Source of the DNA: Labrys miyagiensis
GTDB taxonomy: Bacteria; Pseudomonadota; Alphaproteobacteria; Rhizobiales; Labraceae
DNA: 64,000 nt
Assembly: GCF_030160835.1 (NCBI RefSeq)
Contig: NZ_BSPC01000026.1
Coordinates: forward strand, 182,326 to 246,325
Reading direction: 5' to 3'
Positions 1 through 8,709 of this stretch are shown in pieces (position 1 is the stretch's first letter; each line of letters opens with the position of its first letter). Under the pieces are notes generated by a model. That model had not been told where the DNA came from and did not search any database. It saw nothing but the letters and a program-made list of their open reading frames with translations. A program made the translations under genes and the position numbers.

Positions 1-321
1 CCGACTATAGGCGAGCGTCTCGGAGGAGGTGACCCGCAGCCTGCCCGAGAGGCGGTGGTCGCGGCCGGCAATGTCGCGGTCGAGCGCGAGAGCCTCGTCT
101 TCCATCCGCTCGGCGGCGGCCGCCATGCGCTCGCCCGCCGTCGTTGCCCGGTAGACGCCGCCCGGCAGGCGCTCGAAGGCGCGCACGCCGAGCCGCGCCT
201 CCAGCGTGTTGAGGCGGCGAAAGGCGGTGGAATGATCGATCAGCAGCGCCCTGGCCGCAGCGGTCAGGCTGCCGCTGCGCTGGATGGCGAGGATCAGGCG
301 CAGTTCGTTCCAGTCTTGCAT
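1..321 (-). CDS. LysR-family regulator, N-terminal part (cut by window edge)
   Basis: Reading the reverse strand from an ATG at 321 gives an uninterrupted frame of 107 codons that runs off the left edge. It begins MQDWNELRLILAIQRSGSLT and continues with the LysR winged helix-turn-helix pattern (AAARALLIDHSTAFRRLNTL, then LEARLGVRAFER), covering roughly residues 5-62. The effector-binding domain lies outside the window. It is divergent from the glutathione transferase gene at 458, with 136 bp between them, so it may regulate that gene; this is inference from LysR habits. Confidence is high for the family and nil for the ligand. Confidence 0.88.
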   Translation of the reverse strand, partial: MQDWNELRLILAIQRSGSLTAAARALLIDHSTAFRRLNTLEARLGVRAFERLPGGVYRATTAGERMAAAAERMEDEALALDRDIAGRDHRLSGRLRVTSSETLAYSR

Positions 322-457
322 GACGCGATCATAGCAGTCTCAGCGCTTGCGGTCACGCAAGTGCCGCTGGTGCACTGCCAAGTTCGTTTGCAGTGGCGCC
401 AAGCCTAGAATGGCTCCGACGAAACAACCCGCCCTGCGCGACAATCGAGGATATGCC

Positions 458-1135
458 ATGACCGAACTCACGCTCGTCAGCCATCATCTCTGCCCCTATG
501 TGCAGCGCGCCGCCATCGCCCTGCTGGAAAAGGGCGTGCCGTTCCGGCGGCGCATGGTGGACCTTGCCCACAAGCCCGAATGGTTCCAGGCCCTCTCGCC
601 TCTCGGTAAGGTGCCGCTGCTGCTGGTCGAAGCGCCCGGACTGAACCAGGCGGTGCTGTTCGAGAGCAGCGTGATCTGTGAATATATCGAGGAGACCGCA
701 GCGGGACCGAAATTGCACCTGACCGACGCGCTCGAACGGGCGCGGCACCGGGCCTGGATGGAGTTCGGCTCCGCCATCCTCGGCGATGTCTGGCTGCTGG
801 AGACAGCGCGCGACCAGGATGGCTATGAGGAGGCGCGGCGCAAGATCGCCGCCAAATTCGGCCGCATCGAAGAGGTTCTCGGCGAAGGGCCCTTCTTCGC
901 CGGCAGCGGCTTCAGCCTGGTCGATGCCGTCTTCGCGCCGATCTTTCGCTATTTTGACCTGTTCGACAGCCTGGCGGGCGCCGCGCCTTTCGCCGATCTG
1001 CCTCGCGTCACGGCCTGGCGCCGCGTGCTTGCCGGGCGGCCGAGCGTGAAGGCAGCCGTCGATGCGGACTATCCGCAACGACTGCGGGACTTCCTCGTCC
1101 GGCACGAAGCTTTTCTCCTGAAGCAGATGGCGTGA
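458..1135 (+). CDS. Glutathione S-transferase family protein
   Basis: The 225-residue protein has the two-domain GST layout. The thioredoxin-like N-terminal domain carries CPYVQ (Cys12), the LGKVPLL cis-proline loop near residue 49 and ESSVICEYIEE, the glutathione gamma-glutamyl contact, near residue 69. The all-helical C-terminal domain contains the SLVDAVFAPIF helix-capping region. Such cytosolic enzymes conjugate or reduce substrates with glutathione; the Cys-Pro motif suggests an omega/beta-like thiol chemistry. An upstream in-frame ATG at 347 would overlap the presumed promoter and lacks family similarity, so the ATG at 458 preceding MTELTLVSHHL was chosen. The SMR exporter begins 10 bp after its stop, so the two are probably co-transcribed. 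Confidence 0.9.
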   Translation: MTELTLVSHHLCPYVQRAAIALLEKGVPFRRRMVDLAHKPEWFQALSPLGKVPLLLVEAPGLNQAVLFESSVICEYIEETAAGPKLHLTDALERARHRAWMEFGSAILGDVWLLETARDQDGYEEARRKIAAKFGRIEEVLGEGPFFAGSGFSLVDAVFAPIFRYFDLFDSLAGAAPFADLPRVTAWRRVLAGRPSVKAAVDADYPQRLRDFLVRHEAFLLKQMA

Positions 1136-1145
1136 GGGCCGGCGC

Positions 1146-1475
1146 ATGCCGCAGTCTCTTGCCTGGCTTCTCCTGGCGATTGCCGGTGCTCTCGACGTGG
1201 CCTGGGCCGTCTCGCTGAAATTTGCCCAGGGGTACACCCGGCCGGGCTGGAGCGTTTTGTCGCTGCTTCTGCTCGCCGCCTTCGTCTATCTGCTCGGCCG
1301 CTCGCTGGAGGCGCTGCCGGTGGGGACCGCCTATGCGGTATGGACCGGTATCGGCGCGGTCGGCACCCTGCTGATGGGCGTGTGGCTGTTCGGCGAGGCG
1401 CTCAATCCTTTGAAACTTGCCGGTATCGGTCTGGTACTGGTCGGCATCGCCGCGCTGAAGTTCGCACCCGGCTGA
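1146..1475 (+). CDS. sugE: SMR-family small multidrug/guanidinium exporter (SugE/Gdx-like)
   Basis: The product is 109 residues with four hydrophobic helices, the normal size for small multidrug resistance dimers in the inner membrane. The signature GTAYAVWTGIGAVGT (about residues 60-74) and the closing WLFGEALNPLKLAGIGLVLV match the SugE/Gdx branch, which exports guanidinium and some quaternary ammonium compounds by proton antiport. In the first helix the membrane-embedded acidic residue, Glu in characterised SMR proteins, is Asp17 here (GALDVAWA; GAC at 1194-1196). The gene directly follows the GST gene and is followed by a strong hairpin that probably ends both transcripts. The subfamily is likely; the substrate is inferred. 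Confidence 0.88.
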   Translation: MPQSLAWLLLAIAGALDVAWAVSLKFAQGYTRPGWSVLSLLLLAAFVYLLGRSLEALPVGTAYAVWTGIGAVGTLLMGVWLFGEALNPLKLAGIGLVLVGIAALKFAPG

Positions 1476-1513
1476 GGCTTGCGGGTGTTGGGAACCGTCG
1501 GCAAATAAGTGCT

Positions 1514-1553
1514 GCTGTCATCCCCTTCCCTCGGCCTCGCCGGGGATGACAGC
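1514..1553. terminator. Bidirectional hairpin between convergent genes
   Basis: GCTGTCATCCCC (1514-1525) pairs perfectly with GGGGATGACAGC (1542-1553) around a 16-nt loop. The flanks AAGTG and CACTT can extend the pairing. It lies between the exporter stop (1475) and the stop of the convergent hydrolase (1579). There is no strong T-run, so it may also act as an mRNA 3'-end stabiliser. Confidence 0.6.
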
Positions 1554-1578
1554 GGTTCACTTATTCTCCGAAGGTTAC

Positions 1579-3573
1579 TTACACCAGCCTGCGCGGGATC
1601 GTTTCGGCGAAATTCCGCTCGGCGATCTCCACCCAGCCCTGGAAAGCCCGCACCCGCGCCGTGATCTCGAAGGTGTCATGGGTGCCGATCATGCGGGCCT
1701 CGGTCTCGATGCGAAATTCCATGTCGTCGCAGGTGAGGGTGCAGGTGTGGCTCACCGTCTGGCTGGCGCTGTGGGGCTCGCCGTCGCGGATCGAGAATTC
1801 GCGCCTGAGCTTGTGGGCGAAATCGGTGGCGATCTCCTCGAAGCGCACCGGCGCACTGCCGAAGGCGTCGCCATCGACGACGAGATGGGCGGTGCCGCCG
1901 ATGAGGTCGAGGCTGAAGCTGCGTTCGGCCTTGGGCGCGTGCGGGCGCTCGGCCGGGCCTGTCTCGGCCATGCTGACGGGCTCGAAGTCCAGGGCGGCAT
2001 CCTCGCGGCGCGGGCGGCGCACGGGCAGGATCAGGGCGGCTTCGCCGGTGCGGATGGTCAGTGTCGCCTGGTCCTGCGCCGGCCAGACGGTCGGCCAGGC
2101 CGAGGTCGAGATCGCCAGGCGGATGCGATGGCCGGCGATGAAGGCGTGAGCGCAGTCGTTGAGCCTGATGCGCACCGTCTCGAACGCTCCCGGCACCAGG
2201 GGCGCCGGCTTCGCATGGCCGCTGCGATGCGTCAGGTTGAGGATGGCGTAGGAGACGCGTTGGGAGGAACCATCCGGCGCGACATCGGTGAGGCGCACGC
2301 AGATCTGCGCCGTGGGGGCGTCGGAGGCGAGTTCAAGCACCAGTTCGGGCGCACCGAGGATTTCCGTCCTGTCGGCAAGCTCCTTGGAATCGAACACGAG
2401 CGAGAGGCCGTCGTCGAGGCGCTGGTCGGCCGGCGATTCGCCGGGCAGGCCGGAGCTCATCCATTCGCCGGCGCCCGCGCCGCACCACAGCGGCGAACGG
2501 ATGGCAAGCTCGGCCGAGGGCGCGGGCCGCCACCAGAGCTGGCCGGGCGAGAGGAACATCGGCCGCCTGGTGATCAGGCGCGAGGGCCAGGACGCCTCGC
2601 CGATCCAGCGCCCCTCGCGCCCTTCTTGCGACGAGCCGCGCTCCTGCATGAAGGCGCGCAGCATTGGCTCGGCCATGATGCCGTTGTCGCGGCCCTTGAG
2701 CCAGTGGTCCCACCAGCGCAGCGCCTCCTCCAGGAAGCCGATGGCCGGTCCCGGCGTGCCCTGGTGCGGATAATGATGGGCCCAGGGGCCGATCACGCCG
2801 AGCCGAGGCCCGGACAGGTTTTCCAGCAGGCGCGGAATGGCGTTGGAATAGGCGTCCGCCCAGCCGCCCACGGCGAACACCGGCACCTCGATGCGCGACC
2901 AGTCCTCGCAGACCGAGCCCTGCTCCCAATAGGCGTTGCGGTGCTGCTGCGCGGCCCAGATGGCGGGAAAGAAGGGCAGGTGGTCGAGACGCTGCTCCCA
3001 GGCCTGCTTCCAGCTCCCGCCATAGAGCGAGGGCGTCGGCGGCAGGGCCTGCCAGGCCATCATGGCCGAACCCCACCAAAGATTGTCGGAGAGCAGGGCG
3101 CCGCCCATGAAATGCACATCGTCGGCATAGCGGTCGTCGGTGGAGCACACGGATATCACGGCCTTCAGCGCGGGTGGGCGATGGGCGGCGACCTGCAGGG
3201 CGTTGAAGCCTCCCCAGCTCTTGCCGATCATGCCGACCTTGCCATCGCACCAGGACTGGGCGGCGAGCCAGGCGATCACCGCGCAGGCATCCTCCTGCTC
3301 GATCGGCAGATATTCATCGTCCAGCAGGCCCTCGCTGTCGCCGGAGCCTCGCATGTCGACGCGGATGGCGGCATAGCCGCGTGCCGCGAACCAGCCATGC
3401 ATGGCCTCGTCGCGCGAACGCGTGCCGTCACGCTTGCGGTAGGGGATATATTCGAGGAGGGCGGGCACCGGATGCCGCTCCGCGCTCTCAGGCAGCCAGA
3501 GCCGGGCGGCGAGCTTGACGCCGTCGGCCATGGGGATGGTCAGATGTTCGATGGTGCGGACCGGATGCTGCAT
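1579..3573 (-). CDS. CocE/NonD-family alpha/beta hydrolase (X-Pro dipeptidyl-peptidase S15 type)
   Basis: The 664-residue protein opens with RTIEHLTIPMADGVKLAARL, typical of CocE-like serine hydrolases. It carries EYIPYRKRDG, RVDMRGSGDSEG (oxyanion-forming region) and the nucleophile elbow GKSWGG with Ser119. GGWADAYSNA and PWAHHYPH fit the catalytic Asp and His loops. The C-terminal 250 residues form the jelly-roll-like PepX_C region. Family members cleave acyl esters or amides such as cephalosporin esters, cocaine and X-Pro peptides; the substrate cannot be read here. No signal peptide is apparent, so it is probably cytoplasmic. It is a single gene, convergent with the GST-SMR pair. Confidence 0.88.
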   Translation of the reverse strand: MQHPVRTIEHLTIPMADGVKLAARLWLPESAERHPVPALLEYIPYRKRDGTRSRDEAMHGWFAARGYAAIRVDMRGSGDSEGLLDDEYLPIEQEDACAVIAWLAAQSWCDGKVGMIGKSWGGFNALQVAAHRPPALKAVISVCSTDDRYADDVHFMGGALLSDNLWWGSAMMAWQALPPTPSLYGGSWKQAWEQRLDHLPFFPAIWAAQQHRNAYWEQGSVCEDWSRIEVPVFAVGGWADAYSNAIPRLLENLSGPRLGVIGPWAHHYPHQGTPGPAIGFLEEALRWWDHWLKGRDNGIMAEPMLRAFMQERGSSQEGREGRWIGEASWPSRLITRRPMFLSPGQLWWRPAPSAELAIRSPLWCGAGAGEWMSSGLPGESPADQRLDDGLSLVFDSKELADRTEILGAPELVLELASDAPTAQICVRLTDVAPDGSSQRVSYAILNLTHRSGHAKPAPLVPGAFETVRIRLNDCAHAFIAGHRIRLAISTSAWPTVWPAQDQATLTIRTGEAALILPVRRPRREDAALDFEPVSMAETGPAERPHAPKAERSFSLDLIGGTAHLVVDGDAFGSAPVRFEEIATDFAHKLRREFSIRDGEPHSASQTVSHTCTLTCDDMEFRIETEARMIGTHDTFEITARVRAFQGWVEIAERNFAETIPRRLV

Positions 3574-3663
3574 GCGAGACTCAACCCTTGTCGATGAGGC
3601 CTCATAGCATGGAGGCGTCTCGTGGGCGATTGGCGGTGGTCGAAGGGGGCGTTGCCTCGCCGT

Positions 3664-4701
3664 TCAGGAAGGAAGCCCCGATTGCCCGCCGGCTTTCCGC
3701 GCAAAGCGCCGCCAGACGATCTCGGTCAGGACCACGGCGATGAGGCCGAAGACGCCGCCTATGAGCACGTTGGCCACTCGCTCCTCGGCAATCCCGCTTG
3801 CGCCGCCGGCGAATGCCGCTGCGAGGGCGATGAAGAAGCAGCGCGAACCGAATCCCACGACATAACGGGAGAAGGCAATGAGCGTGAGAGTTGTCGCAAG
3901 CACGGCAAAGGAATAACCGACCCGGCTTGCCGGCAGCGCAAGTCCGACCAGAAGGCCGAGCGGCACGCCGACGATCGCCCCGATGGCTCTGAGCTTCAGC
4001 TTGCCCGTGGATGCTGTAATATCCCCCACCACCACGCTCGCCGCCGACCAGATCACCCATTGACCCTGGGCGAGGTTGAGGATTTCCACCAGCGCTGCCG
4101 CGGCAAGCACTGCAATGGCCGTCGCTGAAGCGGGGAGCGGCCAGTCGCTCGAAGCTGGTCCATAATTGGGAGGAAGCGCGGCGGGCTTGCTCCAGCGGTC
4201 ATGGATCTGCACGGCACAGATCAGGGCCAGCGCTATTGGCGAGAACGCCACGATGACGCTCGCATGCCGCACGGCCTCCGCTATGCTTACCTGCTCGCGC
4301 ACCTCGCAGGCGAGATAGACCCCCGGAATGAAGACCCAGTTTCCCAAGGTGCGCAGGGCTTCGCCATAACGCGTCACCCCCACGGCGAGGAAGGCCGTGA
4401 GCGCTGTGAGCAACACGAAGAGCGGTTTCACCGGAGCTGCCAGAAAGAGGGCGACAAAGGTGACAAGAATGGCGAGGAACTGGAAGACCACCATCTTCGC
4501 GGTGAGCTGGAGCTTCAGCGCGGGAATGAGAAGCGAGATGGCGATAAGGCCCAGACTGAGCACAGCCGGGTCACCCGAGAGGAAATAGGCTGCCGCGAGG
4601 GGACCGATGACGGCCAGCGCCCTCAGGAGGTCGCCGACCTTCACTTCCCGGGCGAAGACATCGTACAGTTTGGTGACAAACGGGGCCTTTGCCGTGTTCA
4701 C
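3664..4701 (-). CDS. FUSC-like (fusaric acid resistance/aromatic efflux type) membrane protein
   Basis: The 345-residue protein has about ten hydrophobic segments in two blocks, roughly residues 25-165 and 195-330, separated by a soluble linker. The second block starts with QGQWVIWSAASVVVGDITAS, and RAIGAIVGVPLGLLVGL resembles the repeated half of FUSC/YccS/AaeB-like inner-membrane efflux proteins. No partner membrane-fusion protein is adjacent, so the transported compound is unknown. It sits tail-to-head behind the CocE hydrolase promoter (90 bp gap) and appears monocistronic. The 205 bp before its start hold no recognisable gene. The family call is moderately firm and the function is inferred. 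Confidence 0.72.
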   Translation of the reverse strand: MNTAKAPFVTKLYDVFAREVKVGDLLRALAVIGPLAAAYFLSGDPAVLSLGLIAISLLIPALKLQLTAKMVVFQFLAILVTFVALFLAAPVKPLFVLLTALTAFLAVGVTRYGEALRTLGNWVFIPGVYLACEVREQVSIAEAVRHASVIVAFSPIALALICAVQIHDRWSKPAALPPNYGPASSDWPLPASATAIAVLAAAALVEILNLAQGQWVIWSAASVVVGDITASTGKLKLRAIGAIVGVPLGLLVGLALPASRVGYSFAVLATTLTLIAFSRYVVGFGSRCFFIALAAAFAGGASGIAEERVANVLIGGVFGLIAVVLTEIVWRRFARKAGGQSGLPS

Positions 4702-4906
4702 GGGAATTCACCGTTGCAGGTGCAGACGAAGCGCGTCTTGCCCGGCATGGTGAGGAACGCCGTTGTCATCCGGGCCCCGTTCGTCCGCACCGTTCCATTC
4801 CCCATGGTCGCCGACAGGCATGACGGTACTATAAACCCGTATGAGGGCAATCGTTAATCGTGCCTGCGGCCCGAATCCGACCATTGGGCGCCGTCAGGGT
4901 GCCTCG

Positions 4907-5416
4907 TCAATGCGCGGTGGCGGAGGGTGGCTTCATCCGCGTCATGACATCGAGCGCGCCGGCGCTCACCGGAGCGATGAACAGGCCCACCCGCGCCATC
5001 GCCTTGGCGAGCGCCACGGTGGCATCGAGCGCCTTGCTGAGGCCCTCGCTCTTCAGGAGATGCGAGGCGGCGGAGAGGAACTGCACGCGGTCCTCGCGCT
5101 GGGCGGCGTCGACCATGGCGAGGATCAGGCATTCGTCGCGGCAGAGCGCCCGGCAGGCGGCGGGGCGCCAGCCGATCTCATTGGCCGCATGGGCTCGCAA
5201 GGTGCGGGTGAAATGGTGGAACTCGCCGAAGAGCGGCTTGGCATTCTCCTCCGGCATTTCCCTGGCCAGGGCCTCCCAGGCGATGTCCCAGCAGGCGGAG
5301 TCGCCGGTGGCAAAACCGGCCATCCAGCAGCGATAGACGGAAAACAGGAGGTTCTCGGCCGGCGCATCGACATGGTAGCCGACGGGCCGCGCAACGGCGG
5401 GGCTGGGCAGGGGCAT
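4907..5416 (-). CDS. Conserved-looking hypothetical protein, 169 aa, Cys-rich centre
   Basis: I do not recognise this family. Starting at the ATG at 5416 (MPLPSPAVARPVGYHVDAPA) gives a 169-residue soluble, mostly helical protein without signal peptide or membrane segments. The middle holds the Cys-rich stretch RPAACRALCRDECLILAMVD. The C-terminal half (FLSAASHLLKSEGLSKALDA) looks helical and amphipathic. The same frame stays open far upstream, but that part is antisense to the nucleoside hydrolase and crosses a palindromic repeat, so the long version was rejected. Reading-frame character and third-position GC support a real gene. It is divergent from the nucleoside hydrolase. Confidence 0.6.
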   Translation of the reverse strand: MPLPSPAVARPVGYHVDAPAENLLFSVYRCWMAGFATGDSACWDIAWEALAREMPEENAKPLFGEFHHFTRTLRAHAANEIGWRPAACRALCRDECLILAMVDAAQREDRVQFLSAASHLLKSEGLSKALDATVALAKAMARVGLFIAPVSAGALDVMTRMKPPSATAH

Positions 5417-5542
5417 GGTCCGATCCTTCAATCCGCAGGGTTCAAGGCCCTGGCATTGGTGTGGAGGTATTGGAGCATGATGGTGTGGTTGATTCAAGAA
5501 AAAATCATTTATTTTCAATAGTTTATAAGGATTCCAGAGTGG

Positions 5543-5630
5543 GCTGGGACCGCCGGCTTTCCAGCCGGCTCTTGGAAACGATACGCAGGGAGTGAAGGAA
5601 GATGCCGGCTGGAAAGCCGGCGGTCCCAGC
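5543..5630. repeat. Palindromic element, 27-bp perfect inverted arms
   Basis: Arms 5543-5569 and 5604-5630 are exact reverse complements of 27 bp. Each arm is itself palindromic (GCCGGCTTTCCAGCCGGC). The 34-nt centre begins TCTTGGAAACGATACG and ends GGAAGA, the same centre layout as the elements near 9.6, 13.2 and 60.0 kb. It lies in the divergent spacer 5417-5692, next to an A/T-rich stretch (about 5490-5530) that may hold promoters. Confidence 0.9.
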
Positions 5631-5692
5631 CATTGACTTCCCTCCTCCACGGGCGCAGACGACAGCTCCCCTTTCCTTTTCCGGTTGCCGAC

Positions 5693-6658
5693 ATGCCTGT
5701 CCAGAAAGTCATCTATGACACCGATCCCGGCGTCGACGACGCCATGGCGCTGTTCTTCCTGCATTACCATCCCGAGATCGACCTGATCGGCATCACCACC
5801 GGCCATGGCAACGCCTCGGTGGAGATCACCACCCGCAACGCCCTCTACCTCAAGGAGCGTTTCGGCATCGAGGCGCCGGTGGCGCGCGGGGCGGCGGGGC
5901 CGGTGACCGGACAGGACGCTCATCATGCCAGCGGCGTGCATGGCGAGAACGGCCTCGGCGAGGTCGTGGTGCCCGAGGACATCAAGGCGCAGGCGATCGA
6001 CATGCCGGCACATCGCTTCATCGTCGAGACGGTGCGCAAACATCCCGGCGAGGTGCGTCTGCTGGCGGTCGGCCGCATGACCAACCTGGCACTGGCGTTG
6101 CGCGAGGATCCGGAGATCGCGGGCCTCGTCAAGGATGTGGTGATCATGGGCGGCGCCTTCGGCTTCAACGGCCATCTGGGCAATGTCACACCCTGTGCGG
6201 AGGCCAATATTTACGGCGACCCGCAGGCGGCCGAGGAGATGTTCGCCGCGCCCTGGCCGATCGCCGTCATCGGCCTCGATGTCACCCATGAAGTGCTGAT
6301 GACGCAGCATTACCTGCGCACGCTCGCCACTGAGGCGGGCGAGGTCGGCCAATTCATCTGGGAGATCTCGCGCTTCTACGAGAATTTCTACCTCAAGAAG
6401 GGGCTTGCCGGCATCTCCGTGCATGACGCCTCGGCGGCGATCTATCTGGTGGCGCCCGACCTGTTCGAGACCCGCCAGGGCCCGATCCGGGTGGTGTGCG
6501 AGGGGATCGCCTTCGGCCAGACCATCCAGCGCCCCGCCAATGTCGGCTTCCCACCGAACGACTGGGACGGCCGTCCCTCGCATGCGATCTGCACCGCGGT
6601 GAAGGGGCCGGAACTGCTGGAGCTTTATCGCGAGACGCTGCTGAAGGCGGCGGGCTGA
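5693..6658 (+). CDS. Inosine/uridine-preferring nucleoside hydrolase family protein
   Basis: The 321-residue protein begins MPVQKVIYDTDPGVDDAMAL; DTDPGVDD (residues 9-16) is the calcium-binding catalytic signature of IunH/RihA-type N-ribohydrolases, which split nucleosides into base and ribose. Further family marks are GHGNASVE, ASGVHGENGLG, VGRMTNLALAL, the MGGAFGFNGHLGNVTPCAEANIYGD region around residue 160, and the late HDASAA that supplies the distal metal-site Asp. The length is normal. The ATG at 5693 was preferred because the in-frame extension to 5633 lies in the flank of the upstream repeat. It is cytoplasmic and monocistronic, and ends 21 bp from the convergent LysE-type gene. Confidence 0.9.
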   Translation: MPVQKVIYDTDPGVDDAMALFFLHYHPEIDLIGITTGHGNASVEITTRNALYLKERFGIEAPVARGAAGPVTGQDAHHASGVHGENGLGEVVVPEDIKAQAIDMPAHRFIVETVRKHPGEVRLLAVGRMTNLALALREDPEIAGLVKDVVIMGGAFGFNGHLGNVTPCAEANIYGDPQAAEEMFAAPWPIAVIGLDVTHEVLMTQHYLRTLATEAGEVGQFIWEISRFYENFYLKKGLAGISVHDASAAIYLVAPDLFETRQGPIRVVCEGIAFGQTIQRPANVGFPPNDWDGRPSHAICTAVKGPELLELYRETLLKAAG

Positions 6659-6679
6659 TAGAATCGGTTGTCGAGCGTT

Positions 6680-7312
6680 TCAGCGAGCGACGGTGACGAG
6701 GGTCGCAGCCGTCGATGCGGCGAGAATTGCTGCGAACGACAGATTGACGAGCCGCGAGGTGGCTGGCTGCTGAAGCAATCGGGCGAAGGAGGCCCCGGCG
6801 ACCGACCAGCCTGCGTGAATGAGCACGATCATGATCGTCAGCACGGCGGTCTTGATCAATGATTCCGCGCCCTCGGATGCCAGGCCCAGCCGGGCGCCTG
6901 CAAATACGGCGGCTATCGCCACATAGGCCTTGGGATTGGCGAGCGCCAGCAACAGCCCGCCCGTGAAGGCCGGTGCGACAGCCCCACTATCGGCCTTGGC
7001 GAGAGGCGGAGCCGTTGCGATCTTGTAGGCGAGATAGAGAATATAGATCGACGACAGGCCGATCAGCCAGGGCGACAGGCGCGGCTGCGACAGCAGGATG
7101 GAAGCAAGGCCCGCAGCGACGCACAGCAGCACCAGGCAAGTCCCGAGGATGATTCCCATAAGATAAGGCAGCGAACGCCGCAATCCGAAGGCGCTGGCAA
7201 TGGCGGTGACGCTGATCGTCGATGGACCGGGACTGCCCATCACCACGAGGGAGGCAAGCACAAGCGAAAGCAGAGCCGGCCCCATTCCGGCCGGGAGGAA
7301 GAACTGCCCCAT
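6680..7312 (-). CDS. LysE/RhtB-family amino-acid exporter
   Basis: The 210-residue inner-membrane protein has six hydrophobic segments and the two diagnostic motifs of this exporter family: SPGPSTISV near residue 27 and a late ANPKAYVA near residue 135. Family members export basic or neutral amino acids or homoserine lactones; specificity is not readable. It lies 116 bp downstream of the flavoprotein gene on the same strand and may be in the same transcript. It is convergent with the nucleoside hydrolase. Confidence 0.88.
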   Translation of the reverse strand: MGQFFLPAGMGPALLSLVLASLVVMGSPGPSTISVTAIASAFGLRRSLPYLMGIILGTCLVLLCVAAGLASILLSQPRLSPWLIGLSSIYILYLAYKIATAPPLAKADSGAVAPAFTGGLLLALANPKAYVAIAAVFAGARLGLASEGAESLIKTAVLTIMIVLIHAGWSVAGASFARLLQQPATSRLVNLSFAAILAASTAATLVTVAR

Positions 7313-7428
7313 GGCTTGAAACCCGTAATGTCGTTGCGATGCGGGAGATTTACATCACCGGTGTCGGAGGCGTCTTGAAGGTTTGTGCGGGGGTGCTCCT
7401 CGCAGCTCCTTGCCGGCTTTCTCGCGTG

Positions 7429-8667
7429 TCAGGGCGCGACGTTGCCAGGTGATCGCGCCAACCAAGCCTCGATTCCCTTTGCTGCCGCGATGCCGCTGGC
7501 AAAGCAGGCTTGCAGGAGATAGCCGCCGGTCGGAGCCTCCCAGTCCAGCATCTCGCCGGCGACGAACACGCCCGGCAGCTTGTGCAGCATGTAATGCCGG
7601 TCGATCTCCGCGAGCGCGACGCCGCCAGCCGTGGAAATCGCGCGTTCGAGTCCGCGCTGCGAGACGGCCGTCAAGGGCACCTGCTTGATCAGCCGGGCGA
7701 GCGATGCGGCGTCGTCCGGCAACTGGTTGCCCGCCGCCTCCCTGAGCAGGCTGACGGTGGCGGGCGAGAGCTTGAGAGCCTTGCGCAGGAAGGTCGAGAA
7801 GGACTGGCCGCCGCGCGGGCGGGCCAGAAGTTTCACCAGGGCACCCTCGTCTGTGTCGGGCCTGAGGTCGATCCACAGCCGCGCCTGCCCGTGGAACGCG
7901 ATCGCCTCGCGGATGGGCCGCGACAAAGCGTAGATGACGCCGCCTTCGAGGCCCTGTTCGGTGATCACGGCTTCGCCGCGGCGGCTTTCTTCGCCGAGGC
8001 CGACGGCGATGCGCTTCAGCGGCTCGCCGGCGAATTTCTCGCGGAAGACCGCGCTCCAGCGGATCTCGACGCCGCTGTTGGAGGGCGCGAGTTCGCTGAT
8101 GCCGATCCCCTTTGCGCGCAGCAGCGGCGCCCAGCCCCCGTCCGAACCGAGCCGCGGCCAGGACGCACCGCCGAGGGCCAGGAGGGTGGCTCGTGGCCTC
8201 AGCCGGGTCGTCGAGCCGTCCGCCTCCTTGAAGGCGAGGACACCCTCGCTTTCCCAGCCGGTCCACTGCGACCGCGCATGGAGCGTCACGCCGAGCTCGC
8301 CCAGTCGCGCCAGCCAGGCGCGCAGCAAGGGCGAGGCCTTGAAGCTTTCAGGGAAGATGCGGCCGCTCGATCCCACGAAGGTCTTCTGGCCCAGTCCCTC
8401 GGCCCAGTCGCGCAGGTCCTGCGGCGTGAAGGCCCGCAGCGCCGGTTCGAGGAAGGCGCGCGCCGGACCGTAGCGGCCGAGAAAGGCAAGGAGATCCTCG
8501 CTATGGGTAAGGTTCAGCCCACCGCGCCCCGCCATCAGGAATTTGCGAGCCGGGGAGGGCATGCGCTCATGGATCGCCACCCTGCGCCCACTGCGCGCCA
8601 GCCACTCCGCGGCGATCAGCCCGGTCGGGCCGGCGCCGATGATGATGATGTCGCTGGGGACGGCCAC
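7429..8667 (-). CDS. TIGR03862-type FAD-dependent flavoprotein (HI0933/BaiN-like)
   Basis: The 412-residue protein starts with the dinucleotide-binding fold IIIIGAGPTGLIAAEWLARS and has the family's RKFLMAGRGGLNLTHSE motif around residue 42, SGRIFPESFKASPLLRAW, LALGGASWPRLGSDG near residue 165 and the C-terminal FAD-closing GGYLLQACFASGIAAAKGI. These match the TIGR03862/HI0933 group of flavoproteins, whose physiological reaction is mostly unknown; one gut relative (BaiN) reduces bile-acid enones. It is divergent from a LysR gene, with only 42 bp between the nearest starts, so that regulator may control it. Confidence 0.87.
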   Translation of the reverse strand: MAVPSDIIIIGAGPTGLIAAEWLARSGRRVAIHERMPSPARKFLMAGRGGLNLTHSEDLLAFLGRYGPARAFLEPALRAFTPQDLRDWAEGLGQKTFVGSSGRIFPESFKASPLLRAWLARLGELGVTLHARSQWTGWESEGVLAFKEADGSTTRLRPRATLLALGGASWPRLGSDGGWAPLLRAKGIGISELAPSNSGVEIRWSAVFREKFAGEPLKRIAVGLGEESRRGEAVITEQGLEGGVIYALSRPIREAIAFHGQARLWIDLRPDTDEGALVKLLARPRGGQSFSTFLRKALKLSPATVSLLREAAGNQLPDDAASLARLIKQVPLTAVSQRGLERAISTAGGVALAEIDRHYMLHKLPGVFVAGEMLDWEAPTGGYLLQACFASGIAAAKGIEAWLARSPGNVAP

Positions 8668-8709
8668 GGCGTCTCTTTATTTCCGCATCTGTCTATGCTC
8701 ACTGCCCTC

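Noticed and set aside
55-408. Forward frame of 117 codons antisense to the LysR gene
   Set aside because: The opposite strand encodes a clear LysR helix-turn-helix; the forward frame is Arg/Ala-rich shadow sequence.
1546-3597. 683-codon forward frame
   Set aside because: It is the complement of the CocE-type hydrolase, which has all the catalytic motifs; the forward product is low-complexity and unlike any family.
5417-6583. Upstream extension of the hypothetical gene at 4907-5416
   Set aside because: It is antisense to the nucleoside hydrolase and crosses a palindromic repeat; no protein-like features.
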